A DNA stretch of 64,000 nucleotides from Prorocentrum cordatum (GCA_963575745.1 CAUYUJ010014271.1:393320-457319); one strand, 5' to 3'; counted from the stretch's first letter, positions 1 through 11,392 are shown. Translations and numbers: made by a program. The notes: generated by a model from the sequence alone, not told the origin.

Positions 1-1570
1 CACGTGGGCGCCTGCTTGAAGTCGTTGACCTGCAACCAGATGCCCGTCTGGGCACGGCGCGGCCAAAAGATCTCGCCCTGGCGCGCGTTGTTGCAGTGCC
101 TCTTCTCGCCCGGGTGGAGCGCGAAAACCACGAATGTGGCCCGCTGCTCCTGGGCAAAGCCGCACATTTACTTGAATTTGCTGGCCAAGCGATATCGCAT
201 TCCCACCCGGGCGGGGGTCGCGCTGCGCATCTGACCTGTCCGGTAGATATTGACCAGAATCTCAGCATCCTGGAGTACACCGCCGTGTTCTCGACGGGGA
301 TGATCTGGCACTCGTCGGCGGCCCGCTGAGAGACCAGCGGCGCGCCGAGCGCGCGGGCTTCGCGCCGCGCCCTGGTGATCCAGCGCACGAGAGGTTCCCA
401 GTGCATGGCCAGGCCGCTGCCCTCGAGGAAGTCCAGTTGCGGGCGCCGCGGGCCCAGCTCAGGGCGCGCGTCGGGGCAACTTTCCACGGCAAACGTCGCC
501 TCGAGCGGCTACCGACTGGGGTCAAGGATCCGGTTGCCCTGGCGCATGCGCCCCAAGAGTTCGACGAGGGGATCGCCAGGCACAAGGCGCTTGGCCCCCG
601 GGAGCTCGTTGGAGCAGGTGATCCTCTTGACAAGCCTGGAAGGATTCAGAATGTTTCGAATAGGCGGCTCTTTGGGCGCGCAGATGCCGCTCGCGCCCAA
701 GGCTGAGCTGCGCAGTCGGTGTCAACAGCAGGAAGTCGCCCAGGTGGATGACGATAGGGCGCCTGCTAAATCTGCACTTTTTCCTCTTGTAGGAACTCTC
801 CGCAGCCGCGTGGGTATTCATGCGCCCGCACATGGCGCGAAAATCCGTTATAGTTGGTGGCGAACGCCGTGCCCGACCTCTTCGACGACGAAGGCCCTCG
901 CGTTTCTCCACCGCTCATGGAGAGCCTCCGCCTTTTCGCCTGGGCGAACCTTCGCGTTGACCATATCCTGGGCACGGGTGCTTGCAGCTATGTGCAAAGA
1001 CCGCGGTTTCCACTCGTCGGCAGAAATGTTCTTCGCCTGCGCTTTGCAAGGCGCCACACCAACATCGATGGGGACTCGGGCGTCTCGCTGGGTCAGATGT
1101 ATTCCACCGCCTTGAACCACGTGTCTTGCCAGTGCCCTCAGCGCCGAAGACAAGCATGTGGGGTGCCCCCCCGCTGCTCGGGCGGAAGCCTCTCCTCCTC
1201 GCCCCGCGCTTTGTCCCTCCGCGAACATCGCAATGAAGAGCATCTGTCGCCGAGTCAGCCGCTTGTCTGCGGGCAGCTGGTATATGAGATGCTCGACGAA
1301 ATCAACCAGTGTCTTGAAGTCGCCGTCTTTGGCAAATGAAGACGCCAGCGGCTGGTTGCCTCTGCGTCTGCGCGTTGGTCGCGCCGTTCCTGCCATCTGG
1401 TTTTCCCCTACGTTGACGTCGAACGCTTCTTCCTGAGCTTGCTCCACTGCGATCTTGTCTTCCACCGGCGCATCCCTGAATATCGAAAAACTGCACCACA
1501 GGCAGGCGCCGTCCTCCCTGCACCTCTTCACCCCGTCATCGCTCTCATCCACGTCTGTCGTGTCGCTCAT
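1..1570 (-). pseudogene. Pif1-like helicase relic, frameshifted, 3' part beyond the left edge
   Basis: Reading the minus strand from 1570 down, pieces in different frames follow the order of a Pif1-type superfamily 1B DNA helicase. A Walker A stretch, LVFGAEGTGKT, lies at about 1122-1151. A Walker B-like ARAFVVEEV lies at about 870-905; the family usually has DE, here EE. A motif III-like VIHLGDFLLLTPT lies at about 715-755, then a PGDPLVELLGRMRQGN segment near 520-585. Further on, ECQIIPVENTAVYSRML (about 255-305) and FVVFALHPGEKRHCNNARQ (about 70-145) are open with coding-like composition. Several frame changes and stops mean it cannot make one protein. Such helicases unwind DNA in genome maintenance or inside Helitron-type elements; no Helitron ends are visible. 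The helicase call is fairly sure; the origin (retrocopy or mobile element) is open. Confidence 0.7.
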
Positions 1571-1982
1571 GAAAGGGGAGCGCCAACAGGTCTGTCAGGA
1601 ACGACGACGGGCGGGGTTTTTGCTTCTAGACCAGAATGTCCCGCATCTCGTCCTCGTCAAAAGAGTCCCGAAATGGTGGGAACACCTCGGTCACCGTTTG
1701 AAGCGCCTGGGGGCCGCCGCCGTCTAGCTTTTCTCAGGGTTGCCGGAGCCTCCCGTTGTAGTTCGGATTTGCGGCTGTCGCTCGCGCCCGTGCTAATACC
1801 AGGCCCGCCAGGTTGGCCTGGATTCCCTGTGCGATTATGGCTCCATATTGAAGAACGGTGGCGCGAGGCCTCTCCTTTTCTGGATCTACGGCGGCTTGGG
1901 ATGCGGGGCCCATGCCCGTCGAGCATCCAAACAGACAAGTCTGGGGGGCCAAAGCGAGAAAACCCCTGGTACATCCTCCAAT
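1571..1982. other. No recognisable gene
   Basis: This interval upstream of the helicase relic holds only overlapping short frames on both strands. I see no motif, microsatellite or clear repeat before the tandem copies that begin at 1983. Confidence 0.5.
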
Positions 1983-2273
1983 CTGAGCGCGACTCCTGGT
2001 GTGTCCCTCTCCTGGCTGCTCCCTTGTGGGGTGCCCAAGTGCCACGCCTGCGAAATCGCGGTGAGCACTGCAAGAGAAAAGTCCGGGGGGCAGAAACAAG
2101 CAAGCAGCCTGAGACATTCCCCCAGTCTGAGCGCGGCTCTTGGAGTGTCCCCACCCTTGACCGCGCCCTCTTGGGGTGCCCAATTGCGACGCCTGCTATA
2201 TTGCGGTAAGCACTGGACCACCACAAGAAAGAAGTCAGGGGGCGGAAACAAGCAAACCGCTCGACACACACAT

Positions 2274-2309
<36 letters not shown>

Positions 2310-2405
2310 GGTCTAAACGCGATTCCTGGAGCGTCACCACACTTGGCGGTTCCCCTTGGCCACGCCTGCTATATCACGGTGAGCAGTGGACCACCAGAGA
2401 AGCCT
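1983..2405. repeat. Three diverged tandem copies, one expanded by a (CA)n/(TA)n tract
   Basis: Copies begin at 1983, 2127 and 2313, each with a CTGAGCGCG-like start followed by CTCCTGG. Each copy contains a GGGGTGCCCAA-type stretch, then CACGCCTGC, then a GCGGTGAGCACTG-like segment. Spacings are 144 and 186 bp. The longer copy contains an alternating CACATA/CACA tract at about 2264-2310. The open frames on both strands here are by-products of the repeat. Confidence 0.75.
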
Positions 2406-2690
2406 GAGTGAGTCTGAATGAGGATGGGTGTCTCAATGGTAGAATCTAAAGGTGTATGAGTGAGAGAGCGTTTGAGGCTAATTCCTCGACTGGGTCTGAG
2501 CGAGTCGGCCTATGAGTGGACCTGAATGCGGACGTGATGTGGTTGAGCCTTCGTGAGAAGAAGTGGATCTGTGATGGGCTCCGTGAAAAAGAGCGGGTCT
2601 GCGATGGACCCCGTGATGGTAGCAGATAGACATGGGAGTGAAGAAGAGGAGGAGGCGGAGGAGGAGGAGGAGAAGGAGGAGGTCCAGAGG
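2406..2690. repeat. Degenerate low-complexity stretch with short (GGA)n
   Basis: Weakly repeated GAGTGAGTCTGA-like and GTGATGG-like words lead into an interrupted GGA tract at about 2645-2686. No gene seen. Confidence 0.5.
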
Positions 2691-2699
2691 CGCCAAAAA

Positions 2700-4250
2700 T
2701 ACGAGCAAGAAACCCGTTGGCTGCGCCATAGGTTTAGAACTCAGTGGCCGAATATAAAGCGGGCTGCGAGTGGTTGCGCCATAGGTTCCGCACTCCGCGG
2801 CCGAGAACAAAAACACTATCTGCTATGGGTTGCGGCATACATTGCGCACCCAGCGGCCGAACAGAAAACGGCCTGCTCGAGGTTGTGCCATAGGTTGCGC
2901 ACTCGGCGGCCGAGAACAGACACGTGCCTGCTACTGGTTGCGCCATGGGTTGCCCATTCGGCGGCCGAGCATCAAACGATCTGGTGCTGGTTGCGGCATA
3001 AGTTGCGCACTCGGCAGCCTGTCACGAAACGAGTGCTTGCTAGTGGTTGCGCCAACAAGTTGCACAAATGGCGGCCGACAAGAAAAACAACCTCTTGCTG
3101 GTTGCGCCACAGGTTGCGCACTCGGCGGCTGAAAACAAACCAAATGTCTTCTCTTGGTTGCGACATAATTAGGTTGCGCACTCGGCGGCAGAGAAGAAAA
3201 CAGCTTCTTGTTGGTTGCGCCATGGGCCGCGCACTCGGCGGCCAAGCACAAACAAAAGGCATGATACTGGTTGCGCCGCCAGTTCCACAGTAGGCGGGCG
3301 AGAATAAACGGCGTACTGTCGGCTGTTCCTAATCTGCGCGCTCGGCATCCCACAACCTGCCTTGTTCGGGTTACGCCTTAGTTTGCGTACTCTGCGGCCG
3401 AAGACCAAACATGCGTGCCTTTGGTTGCGCCGTAGGTTGCGCACTCAACGGCCGAGAATACAACGGTCCGCTATTGGTTGCGCCTTAGTTTGTGACTCGG
3501 CGGCCAAGATCAACGAACCTGCCGGCTGTTGGTTGCGCGATACGTTGCGCACTCGCTGGTCGGGAAACAGCTTGCCTGCGATTGGTTGCGCCATGAGTCG
3601 TGCACCAGGCGACCGAGAAAAAACAAGTGATTGTTGCTTGTTGCGCCATGAATTGCGCACTCCGCGGCTGAGGGCAAAACGGAAGGTTATTCGCAGCGCC
3701 ATGCAATTGCCCACGCGGGGGCCAAGAACAAAAACAAAACTTGCCGTTGGTCTCGCCAAAAAAATGCGCACTCGGCGGCCGGGAATTCAACTGCCCCATG
3801 GTGGCTGCGCAATGCATTGCGCACTCGGCGGCCGAGAACACAACAAATGCCTGCGATCGGTTGCGCCATAGGCTGCGCACTCCGGGTCCGAGAACAAGCC
3901 TGCCTGATTTGGTTGCGTCGTAGGTTGCGCACTCGGCGGCCGAGAACAAAACAAGTGCCGCCCGTTACCTCCGCCAAATATTGCGCACTCGGCGGCCGAA
4001 AATCAAACGGTCTGATTTCGGTTGTGCCACAGGCTGCGCACTCGGCGGCAGAGAGCAAAACAAGCACTTGGTATTGTATGCGCCACAGGTTTTGCACTCG
4101 GGGGCCAAAAACAAAAACAGGATGCGCACTCAGCGGCTGAGAGTCAATCTGCCTGCTACTGGTTGCGCCGTAGGTTGCGCACTCTGAGGCCGAGGACAAA
4201 ACGGCCTGCGCGCGCGCTCGGCAGCCGAGCAAGAAACGGCCTTCTGATCG
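2700..4250. repeat. Minisatellite, about 56-bp unit, roughly 27 copies
   Basis: A unit of 50-60 bp is repeated head to tail. Its core reads GGTTGCGCCATAGGTTGCGC followed by ACTCGGCGGCCGAGAACAAA and a variable spacer. Most copies carry the CGGCCG hexamer. Copies differ by substitutions and small indels, so the array is old. The unit is poor in stop codons, so several frames stay open on both strands, giving arginine- and leucine-rich peptides that repeat the unit. I do not regard these as genes. Confidence 0.9.
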
Positions 4251-4497
4251 GCGCGGCCAATCCGATCGGTCAATCAGACCAGCCCGACCACTTCGCGAGG
4301 AACATGTTTTAGCTGCGCCCGATAGAACAACATGGCGGCCGTGATTTTGTCTGCGCCGCCTCGACATCTGGCCGACTCTGGAACCCTGAACCAAAACATG
4401 CTGACGTCAATGTTCGAAGGGGCCCTGGGACACACAAATACATATGATACCGGAGAAAAACCCAATCAGCTTTTTTTAAATCTTCCAACTGCTCCCT

Positions 4498-4735
4498 TAC
4501 ATGGCTATAGGGCTATTTGGCTACAGGGCTATCGGGCTATAGGGCTATCGGGCTATAGGGCTATAGGGCGATAGAACTGTGACCTGTAGGGCTATAGGGC
4601 TATAGGGATATAAGGCTATTAGGGCTATAGGGATATAAGGCTATAGGGCTATAGGGCTACAGGGCTATAAGGCTATAGGGCTATAGGGCTATAGGGCTAT
4701 AGGGCTATAGGGCTACTGGGCTATTGGGTTATTGG
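4498..4735. repeat. 8-bp CTATAGGG array
   Basis: About 25-28 copies of CTATAGGG with variants such as CTATCGGG, CTACAGGG, GATATAAGG and CTATTGGG. It runs directly into a GGGCACCC repeat. The unit resembles a G-rich telomeric repeat with an extra base, but the array is interstitial. Confidence 0.85.
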
Positions 4736-4895
4736 GCACCCCCGGGCACCCGGGTACCCCCGGGCACCGGGGCACCCGGGCCCGGCCACCGAAATCGGCC
4801 ACGCACCTCACGGGCCACCCAGGCACCCGGGCACCGCCGGGCACCCGGGCACCCGGGCCCGGCCACCGAAATCGGCGACAAACCTCACCTAACCC
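4736..4895. repeat. GGGCACCC repeat with an internal duplication
   Basis: Copies of CACCCGGG and GGGCACCC, then a segment CCCGGCCACCGAAATCGGC that occurs twice (near 4778 and 4858), each followed by an ACCTCAC word. No coding sequence. Confidence 0.75.
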
Positions 4896-4957
4896 TTTAA
4901 TCCGCTAGGACCCCTACAGAGGCAAGCTCTGATTGGGGAACATATATAATACATACA

Positions 4958-5090
4958 TAACAGGATTCCTCATTTTTCTACTTGTTTGTTATTTTCGTTT
5001 CCCCCCCCCGCTTCCCATATTTTCCAATATTTTCTGGGGAATCGACGATGAATTGTGTCTGTGTGTGTGTGTTTTTTTTTCCTCCTGCCT
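4958..5090. repeat. Dispersed repeat, copy 1
   Basis: The stretch from AACAGGATTCC through TATTTTCTGGGGAATCGACG to AATTGTGTCTGTGTGTG recurs at 10154-10270. The words just upstream of copy 2 (GAAGGGGCCC, GGACACACA) also occur near 4418-4440, so the two loci probably derive from one longer element that was split here by the 4498-4895 satellites. Confidence 0.7.
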
Positions 5091-5347
5091 GTTGACGCCA
5101 ATGTTTTGCCTCCACCGCCTCTTCTGCCCGCCTGGCGGCGAGGGCGGGCCGCGCCGAAGGCAAGGCCCCTGCGGGCATGCCCTGGCCTGGGAGGAGGGGA
5201 GGAGGCGCACGGGGACGAGGAGTGCGGACGGCGCATCGCCCTCGGCCTCCGGAGCCAGGAGCTCGCGCGACCTGCGGCGAAAGCGGCGTCGAGGGAGCGT
5301 GACATATAGCTCCGCTCGGGGGGCCTGCTTGAGACATCGGCGGCCGC

Positions 5348-5632
5348 CCTCCTCCTCTCCTCCTCCTCCTCCTCCTCCTCCTCCTCCTCCTCCTCCTCTT
5401 CCTCCTCCTCCTCCTCCTCCACCCTCCTCCTCCACCCTCTCCTCCTCTCCTCCTCCTCCTCCTCCTCCTCCTCCTCCTCCTCCTCCTCCTCCTGCTCCTC
5501 TCCTCCTCCTCCTCCTCCTCCTCCTCCTCCTCCTCCTCCTCCTCTCCTCCTCCTCCTCCTCCTCCTCCTCCTCCTCCTCCTCCTCCTCCACCCTTCCCTC
5601 CTCCTCCTCCTCCTCCTCCTCCTCCTCCTCCA
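5348..5632. repeat. (TCC)n microsatellite, about 285 bp
   Basis: Nearly pure CTC/TCC repeat with a few interruptions. It gives long poly-Ser, poly-Pro, poly-Leu and poly-Glu/Arg/Gly frames on the two strands, none of which is credible as a gene. Confidence 0.95.
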
Positions 5633-5756
5633 TTTCTTCTCCTTATAAATAACCCCTCCCTGTCGCACCCAGAGGCAATGTTTTAGGGCGTGCCAGGCGT
5701 TTCGCCTGAGACTTCCCCACTACTTATGACCCTGAAGTTTCAAACGTGACAACAGC

Positions 5757-5900
5757 TTCACAGATGGAGGGCGGGTGGTTTTCAAAATGTGGCTCTCGCC
5801 TTAGCGCCGCGCACATTCGTGTTAAAACTGTGCAGGAGTTTAGTTTCACGGATTGAGGGCGGTTCCTTTTCATAATGTGGCTCTCGCCTTAGCGCCGCGT
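5757..5900. repeat. 87-bp tandem duplication
   Basis: The segment ending AATGTGGCTCTCGCCTTAG followed by CGCCGCG appears at about 5757-5812 and again at about 5844-5900, each preceded by a GAGGGCGG word. A related sequence (CCTGAGACTTCC then AAAATGTGGCT) lies near 29355-29405. Confidence 0.7.
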
Positions 5901-6168
5901 TCAGCGTACCAGCAATGGTGTTTCGGAAGGATTCAGGATTACGCGAGCGCAACAGCTATGTTCAGTCGCTGTGTTGAAATGCCAAAATGGCGTTCTGGCA
6001 CGATTCTGGATCGTCAAGATTCAGCAGTCAGGTTGAGACGTGGCGTTGAAATCCCGAGAGCAATATTTTGGCACGCCTCAGGATCTTCAATCTGTTGTCT
6101 TCCAACGAGGCAGCTCCTTCAATGGTTAGTTCCAAGATCGTCATTGATGACTCTTGAGTTTCCACTGG

Positions 6169-6602
6169 TCCTCCTCCTCCTCCTCCTTCTCCTCCTCCTC
6201 CTCCTCCTCCTCCTCCCCCCCTCCTCCTCCTGCTCGTGCTGCTGCTGCTGCTGCTGCTGCTGCTCCTCCTCCTCCTCCTCCTCCTCCTCCTCCTCCTCCT
6301 CCTCCTCTCTTGCATCCCCCTCGTCCTCCTCTCATCCGACTTTTCCCCGTCAACCCCTCCAACCTCGTTAAGGCCTCTCTCCTCCTCCTTCTCCTCCTCC
6401 TCCTCCTCATCCTCCCTGTTACCCTCTGGGGTGGAATTTCTGCTGCACCTCCCGCGGTCAGTCTCCTCGCCGAGGGAACTTCGAGGTCGGCACCTGGCCC
6501 GACCATCGACCCTGGCTCCTCCTCCTCCTCCTCCTCCTCCTCCTGCTTCTCCTCCTCCTCTCCTCTCCTCCTCCTCCTCCTCGTCCTCCTCTTCCTCCTC
6601 CT
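6169..6602. repeat. Compound (TCC)n and (CTG)n microsatellites
   Basis: (TCC)n occupies 6170-6215. A CTG tract of about eight units follows at 6236-6262, then (CTC)n to about 6306. Shorter CTC runs lie at 6379-6412 and 6517-6602. Homopolymeric open frames here are artefacts. Confidence 0.9.
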
Positions 6603-6949
6603 GGTGTGGGGGAGGCCGCCGTCTCGAACGGCCCCTCACGGAGCTGCGGGGAGAAGGAGCGATGCTGGCGACCGGCTGCCTTCAACGAGAAGCAGGCGCG
6701 CCCACGCGTCGCTCGAAGAAGAGAAAAAAGAACCGCCATGCGGGACGCCCCGGGGGGCCCGGCGCCGATCCACGAAATCCGCGCGGACCTCCGAAAATGT
6801 TACGTCCCCGCCGTGCACACCTGCGTTGCTCGAGCCTCGGCGCCGGCCGGGCCCGCCGTCGTGGCTCACAGACGCTGCGCGCCGCAGCCACCCCCTGGCA
6901 GAGCCCCTAACGCCCTCGGCGCGGGCGGCGCCGACCCGGCCGCCTACCA

Positions 6950-7213
6950 TCCCGAGCGGCCCAGCGCCGTGCCCACGCCGAACATGCACAGGCAGGCGAC
7001 GAGGCACGCGGCCGCGAGCCACTGCCGGTCGTCGCCGGGAGCCGCCGCGTCCGAGACGAGGCCGAGGCCGCTCGGGCCACCCTGCAGCTCGGAGGCGGCC
7101 GTGTAGGCCTCCAGGAACGTCCTGACCGAGTAGCACTTCGTCAGGCAGTCCTTCGAGTTCGGGGGCATGCTGGCGCGGTACCTCTCGGCATGGAGGAAGC
7201 GGGTCCCAGAGGA
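6950..7213 (-). CDS. Candidate exon with one membrane segment, function unknown
   Basis: Minus-strand frame reading RFLHAERYRASMPPNSKD, then LTKCYSVRTFLEAYTAASEL, then a hydrophobic stretch WLAAACLVACLCMFGVGTAL. The residue mix and third-position GC look more like coding sequence than the surrounding repeats. The frame closes just past a possible donor (GATG|GTAGG near 6950) and may begin after a CCAG near 7213. The hydrophobic stretch would make one transmembrane helix. I do not recognise the family. It could also be a chance open frame in GC-rich DNA. Confidence 0.3.
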
Positions 7214-7228
7214 AAGGGGCTCTGGAAG

Positions 7229-7278
7229 GCCCCTCCTCCTCCTCCTCCTCCTCCTCCTCCTCCTCCTCCTCCTCCTCC
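7229..7278. repeat. (TCC)n microsatellite
   Basis: About 50 bp of CTC repeat immediately 5' (minus-strand sense) of the candidate exon. Confidence 0.9.
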
Positions 7279-7399
7279 ACGCAGTGCTTCAGCGACCAGC
7301 ACGGCATCGACGACAACAAATATAACTTTTGATCCAGGCTAAGATTCATCTCACGGACAACTTCCCCCCATATTCAAACAACTTTGGTGAACCGTAAGG

Positions 7400-10065
7400 G
7401 GCAATGTCTTGGGAGGCTTGGCAACATGACTTACGGTATCTGGAAACCCTGAGGCGCACTATGTTGGACGATCTTGTGGACAAGGCTGAGAAGATTTCTA
7501 CTCGAGCGCAACGCCGTGCCATGCAATCATCTCTTCGGTCGTTTCAAGAGGTGGATGGTGGACTCCACCAAACAAGGTCAAGCCTTCCGCAACTTGAATC
7601 CTCAACCGTCGCGGATGCACGAACTTCTTGCTGATGGCAAAATCATATCTAAAATCAAAGATTCGGTTGACCATGAAACTACAACATATCAATCGCAGTG
7701 GGCAAAACACTTCCTTCAGCGGGGGCCGAAGTTGCCAAGCTTCCTCCCTTCACCGCGGATGTGGTTAAGGCTAAAATGAGACCCTGTGCAAGGCTAGGCG
7801 TGGACCAGTTAACCCCCGTAAGTGTTGACACGCTTCCAGATGAAGCCCTCCGTTCGCTTTGTAAGTTATTCCAGTCATGCGAACAGGCCCTCGCGTGGCC
7901 CTGGCATGTTCTTCTCGTTGTATGTAAACGCATTCTCCAAAAGGCGGGCGGTAGTAGATTTTGGTTCGATGGCGATGTTGTGTAGGCTGTGGCCCCTGGG
8001 CCGAAACAATATCACTAAAGAGTGGACGATTGATACAAACCCGGATGATATGCTTCTGTTGTACATGATGTAGCTTTGCGCGAGGCCTTTTGGCGAGTGC
8101 TGGAAGACGTATAGCAATGAGGCTCTTACACCAATCTGCTTAGCTTGTACGACAACAAACTCTGGGACAAATTGGTTTCAACGGCACTTCGATCGGGGCT
8201 TCCGCCAATTATTCTTGCACTGGAGCTGCAACTTTGCAGGCTCCACGTGTGCTTAGCCAGAGTGGTGCCAACTCTCTCGCGCTCCAACCAACTCAAGAGA
8301 TTGCGCTTTGTTTTAGAAGCGGCACCTGTTTCGGACGATGCATGGCATACTTTGTGCTATCCCGTATGCGTGAGGTACATGCTTCGTTGAGTGAGAAGAC
8401 CGTGGGTGGATGGTTTAATCGTGCAGCTGGTTGGATCGGCACATTTTATTGAAGACGTGTCCGTCGATTGCGTAGACGATGTCTCACAGCGTTTGCAGTT
8501 TACCTGCCCTGGAAGTTGGTGGTCATAAGCTCAACTCACAAGCTTGCCCCCAACAAAAACAGCTCGTCTTAAGCGTCGTGGGATACTTGTTCGGGCAACC
8601 TTGCAATCGGAACATGTAGGTACAGACTCGGGCGGTGGCAAGCGTGTGGCACGGCGGACGCAACGGCAACGAGGTCAGAAGGGGACCAAACAGAAATTAC
8701 GTTCGCAGATTTGCAACTGCGGCCCGTCCTTATCACATTACTCGAAAAGTAAAGCTGACGGGGACGCAAGCGTGCTCCAACAACGGTATGGACGTACATA
8801 GATGCATTCATATCAATACATATGGGTGCATGGGCACGCAACCTTTAGGGCTTCGGCTTCGGGTCGCAGCTGCTGCAAGATCTTGCACAGAAGGTCGCTG
8901 CTTAACCGTGGTTCTCGACGTTCGGGCTCCAGGACGTGATCCAAGTCTCCCTTTGCTGACCGGTGTTTTTTAGGACGTGGCTCGATTGCTGGACTCGGTT
9001 TCCTCCCGTTCGTGCTGGGGCTCGTTGTGTTTGGGCTCCTCTCTTTCACGCTCTCCGAAATCTTCCCTCCAATCGTAGAAGCAGGCACATCAAAGGGCCC
9101 GTGCCGGCCGTCATCGTTCAACTGTTGGGCGCCGGCTGGGACCTCGCGGGACCCAACCCATTGGAGCGACCCGACGGCAGACTGATACTGACAGGATGAC
9201 GAATTTGTGAACGTTGATCAGGCCAAGGGCTTTTTAGATGAGATATCACATTCCTTGGCCATGCTGCAGTGGCAGCAGGCAGAGCGGCATTTTGGTGGTT
9301 CAGGCATCGGTGGAGGCGCAGACAATCCAGTAGGTAGCTACTAGCACAGCCAGTTGACAAGGAAAGGCAGGCAACTGGCGGAAATCATTGTAAGCATTGC
9401 GGTGCGATGGAGCTGGATGGAGGACCATCAGCAGCAGTGTAAGCTCATCGACAACAATATGTGCCCTCGCTGTCTTGGCGGGACACCGGCCTGCCGCAGT
9501 GTCGCCCGTTCACCGTTGCTGGACGTGCCCAAAGAAATCGGGACATCTGGCGTATACGCAATCCGAGAAATCTTCTTCCCGAGGCCGTAGCTTAGGTTGC
9601 CATGTTCGGATGCATTTGGCTTCGAGAGGTCATCCCATCTGCACGGATCTCAGTACCTTCGCAGCAGACATTGGAGCGCCAGCAACTTATGCACTGAGTT
9701 TTTGGCGAGCGAAGCGCTGGGGCAGGGTACCCAGAGCACCCCCCTGCAGGCCTTCGGCGATGTTTCGGGCGGTCCAGACATTCGATATCTAAAACTTGAG
9801 ACGGTTGGTATTCTCGCCAACGCTCGGACATCCATTCCCGACACATGTTTCGGTTTCGCGCGTGCGTTTTTTCTCTTCCGCAAGATGATCCAGGATGCTC
9901 CTCGATGGTCCTCTCCGAGAAGATGCACACGTCCGACCGATGCCAAATATTGCTGTTGTCATAGTGGGTTCCAGGCGCCCGTTTGGCCTCGGTCCGACTT
10001 TGCGTGGGCCCCTGGCGGGTCGGGACCAGACGGTCCCTCGCGGGGAACTGGACAACTGTGGAAGC
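7400..10065 (+). pseudogene. LINE relic: reverse transcriptase followed by RNase H, many frameshifts
   Basis: Plus-strand fragments in shifting frames follow a non-LTR retrotransposon polyprotein. About 7640-7940 carries a pre-RT/RT start: LADGKIISKIKDSVDH, then VDTLPDEALRSLCKLF and CEQALAWPWHVLLVV. The segment near 7965-8040 reads CRLWPLGRNNITKEWTIDTN. YDNKLWDKLVSTALRSGLPP follows at about 8145-8205. A VDCVDDVSQ piece near 8465-8490 stands where the xxDD catalytic motif is expected. GTDSGGGKR (near 8620) and GPVPAVIVQLLGAGWDLAGP (about 9097-9156) match the connector of such polyproteins as I know them. RNase H-like pieces are FGDVSGGPD (near 9757) and GPLAGRDQTVPRGEL (near 10008). No single frame is intact, so it is inactive. 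No 5' end or poly-A tail was recognised. Confidence 0.75.
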
Positions 10066-10106
10066 GGGTTTGAAATGTTCCGTTGAGTATCGGGTGCTTA
10101 ATTATT

Positions 10107-10270
10107 GAAGGGGCCCAAGGACACACACACACACACACATGAATACACACAAATAACAGGATTCCCCATATTTTCCAGTATTTTCTGGGTTATTGTCTTC
10201 CCCCCCACTTCTCATATTTTCCTGTATTTTCTGGGGAATCGACGATTAATTGTGTCTGTGTGTTTTTTCC
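10107..10270. repeat. Dispersed repeat, copy 2, with (CA)n
   Basis: Starts GAAGGGGCCCAAGG, runs through a CA tract (about 10119-10140), then AACAGGATTCC and ATTTTCTGGGGAATCGACG as in the copy at 4958-5090. It follows the RNase H part of the LINE relic and may have been its 3' flank. Confidence 0.7.
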
Positions 10271-10280
10271 CCTCCTGAGC

Positions 10281-10860
10281 AGAAGCTGTGCGAGGAAGGC
10301 CCCGTCGGAAATATCGCTCTCCCGCAGGCGAGCTGGCTGATGGTTGGCGCTCTATCGGACGTCTGGTTCGGGATCGAGAGCATACGCTCGTGAAAATGGG
10401 TTAGCACATCGAGGCTTGCAACATGGCTCCAAGCACTCTCCCGAGTTGACCACTCGAAGGGCACACTGGTGCCGACGCTTTGCCCGAGGTGGCAGCTACA
10501 GAAGCGAGATTGCCCGAAGCTGACCGATTTCGCGCGAACGGGTCCGGGGCGAAGGCGAAGGGGGTGCGCGCGGTGCTGGCACCGCGGCGCGCCCTGGACG
10601 ATACACGAGCTCGGTGCCGCAGGTGCAGATCAGTGCTTCGGCCGCTCGGAGACAGTCCACATCTCGGCGGGGATGGGCACTTTCGTCTCACAAGCCTCTG
10701 TATAGTCAAGACTCTCAGTGTTGAATGTGTGGTCAGCGTGGTTTTTCGAGGATGGTCAGTTGAGAGGCTTGGACAATCTGTACACCCCACATCTTGTTAC
10801 TAAGCAACGCAGCGAGATTCTGGACAGCCTTCCCAGGGACTTGAGGCCCAAACTCCTGTC
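10281..10860. other. No recognisable gene
   Basis: GC-rich with overlapping open frames on both strands and no motif I can identify. Confidence 0.45.
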
Positions 10861-10895
10861 TGAGTGAGGTTTGGTTCTGACTTCGTCAGCGACCC

Positions 10896-10922
10896 CCATT
10901 CCCATTCCCATTCCCATTCCCG
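10896..10922. repeat. (CCCATT)n, about four to five units
   Basis: Hexanucleotide CATTCC/CCCATT repeat, which gives a Met-Gly run on the minus strand. Confidence 0.85.
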
Positions 10923-11059
10923 AGCGGGTCACAGCATCGGCGCCGCGCTGTCCTCGCCCAGGCCGCCCGCCGCCGCCGACGGCGTCGCCGATGGACCAGG
11001 CCGCGCCTCGCCCGGAGCCAGCGCGCAGCGCTCCTGGCAACCACACGGTCAACGTGCTA

Positions 11060-11185
11060 CCAGAAAGGAACGTCGAACAAGAAGCGAAAGGGCTTTTTTG
11101 TGGACCACGGCGAGCCTCGGCCCGGGCCACGAGAAAGTTCCTCGACCCAGAGCTGAGGAACGGCCCGGAAGCCAGAGCCCCACCC
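11060..11185. repeat. Dispersed repeat R3, copy 1 of 3
   Basis: GGAACGTCGAACAAGAAGCG, then GGGCTTTTTTGTGGACCACG, GCGAGCCTCGGCC and later CTGAGGAACGGCC. The same order of words occurs at 52604-52718 and 61766-61872. All three copies are on the same strand and diverged. Confidence 0.65.
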
Positions 11186-11392
11186 TGAATCCAAAGTGCT
11201 GCTTCTTCCAGCGTGCTGATCGCACCCCCCAAAGTCTCTGGGACCTAAGTCGTTCGATCCCGGCGTCTTGCCTTGACTTCGGCCTCGTCTGGCTCCAGGG
11301 AGGCCCTCGCCGCCACGGCCAGACTCGCGTCGCAACTCGGGTCAGAGGCCGGCGTTTTTTCTCGATCTGGGCCTCTGGGGCCCGTGATCGGG

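Noticed and set aside
5975-6000. GCCAAAATGGC, the centre of a reversed spliced leader
   Set aside because: Only the 11-base core matches and it is nearly self-complementary; flanking positions do not fit the leader.
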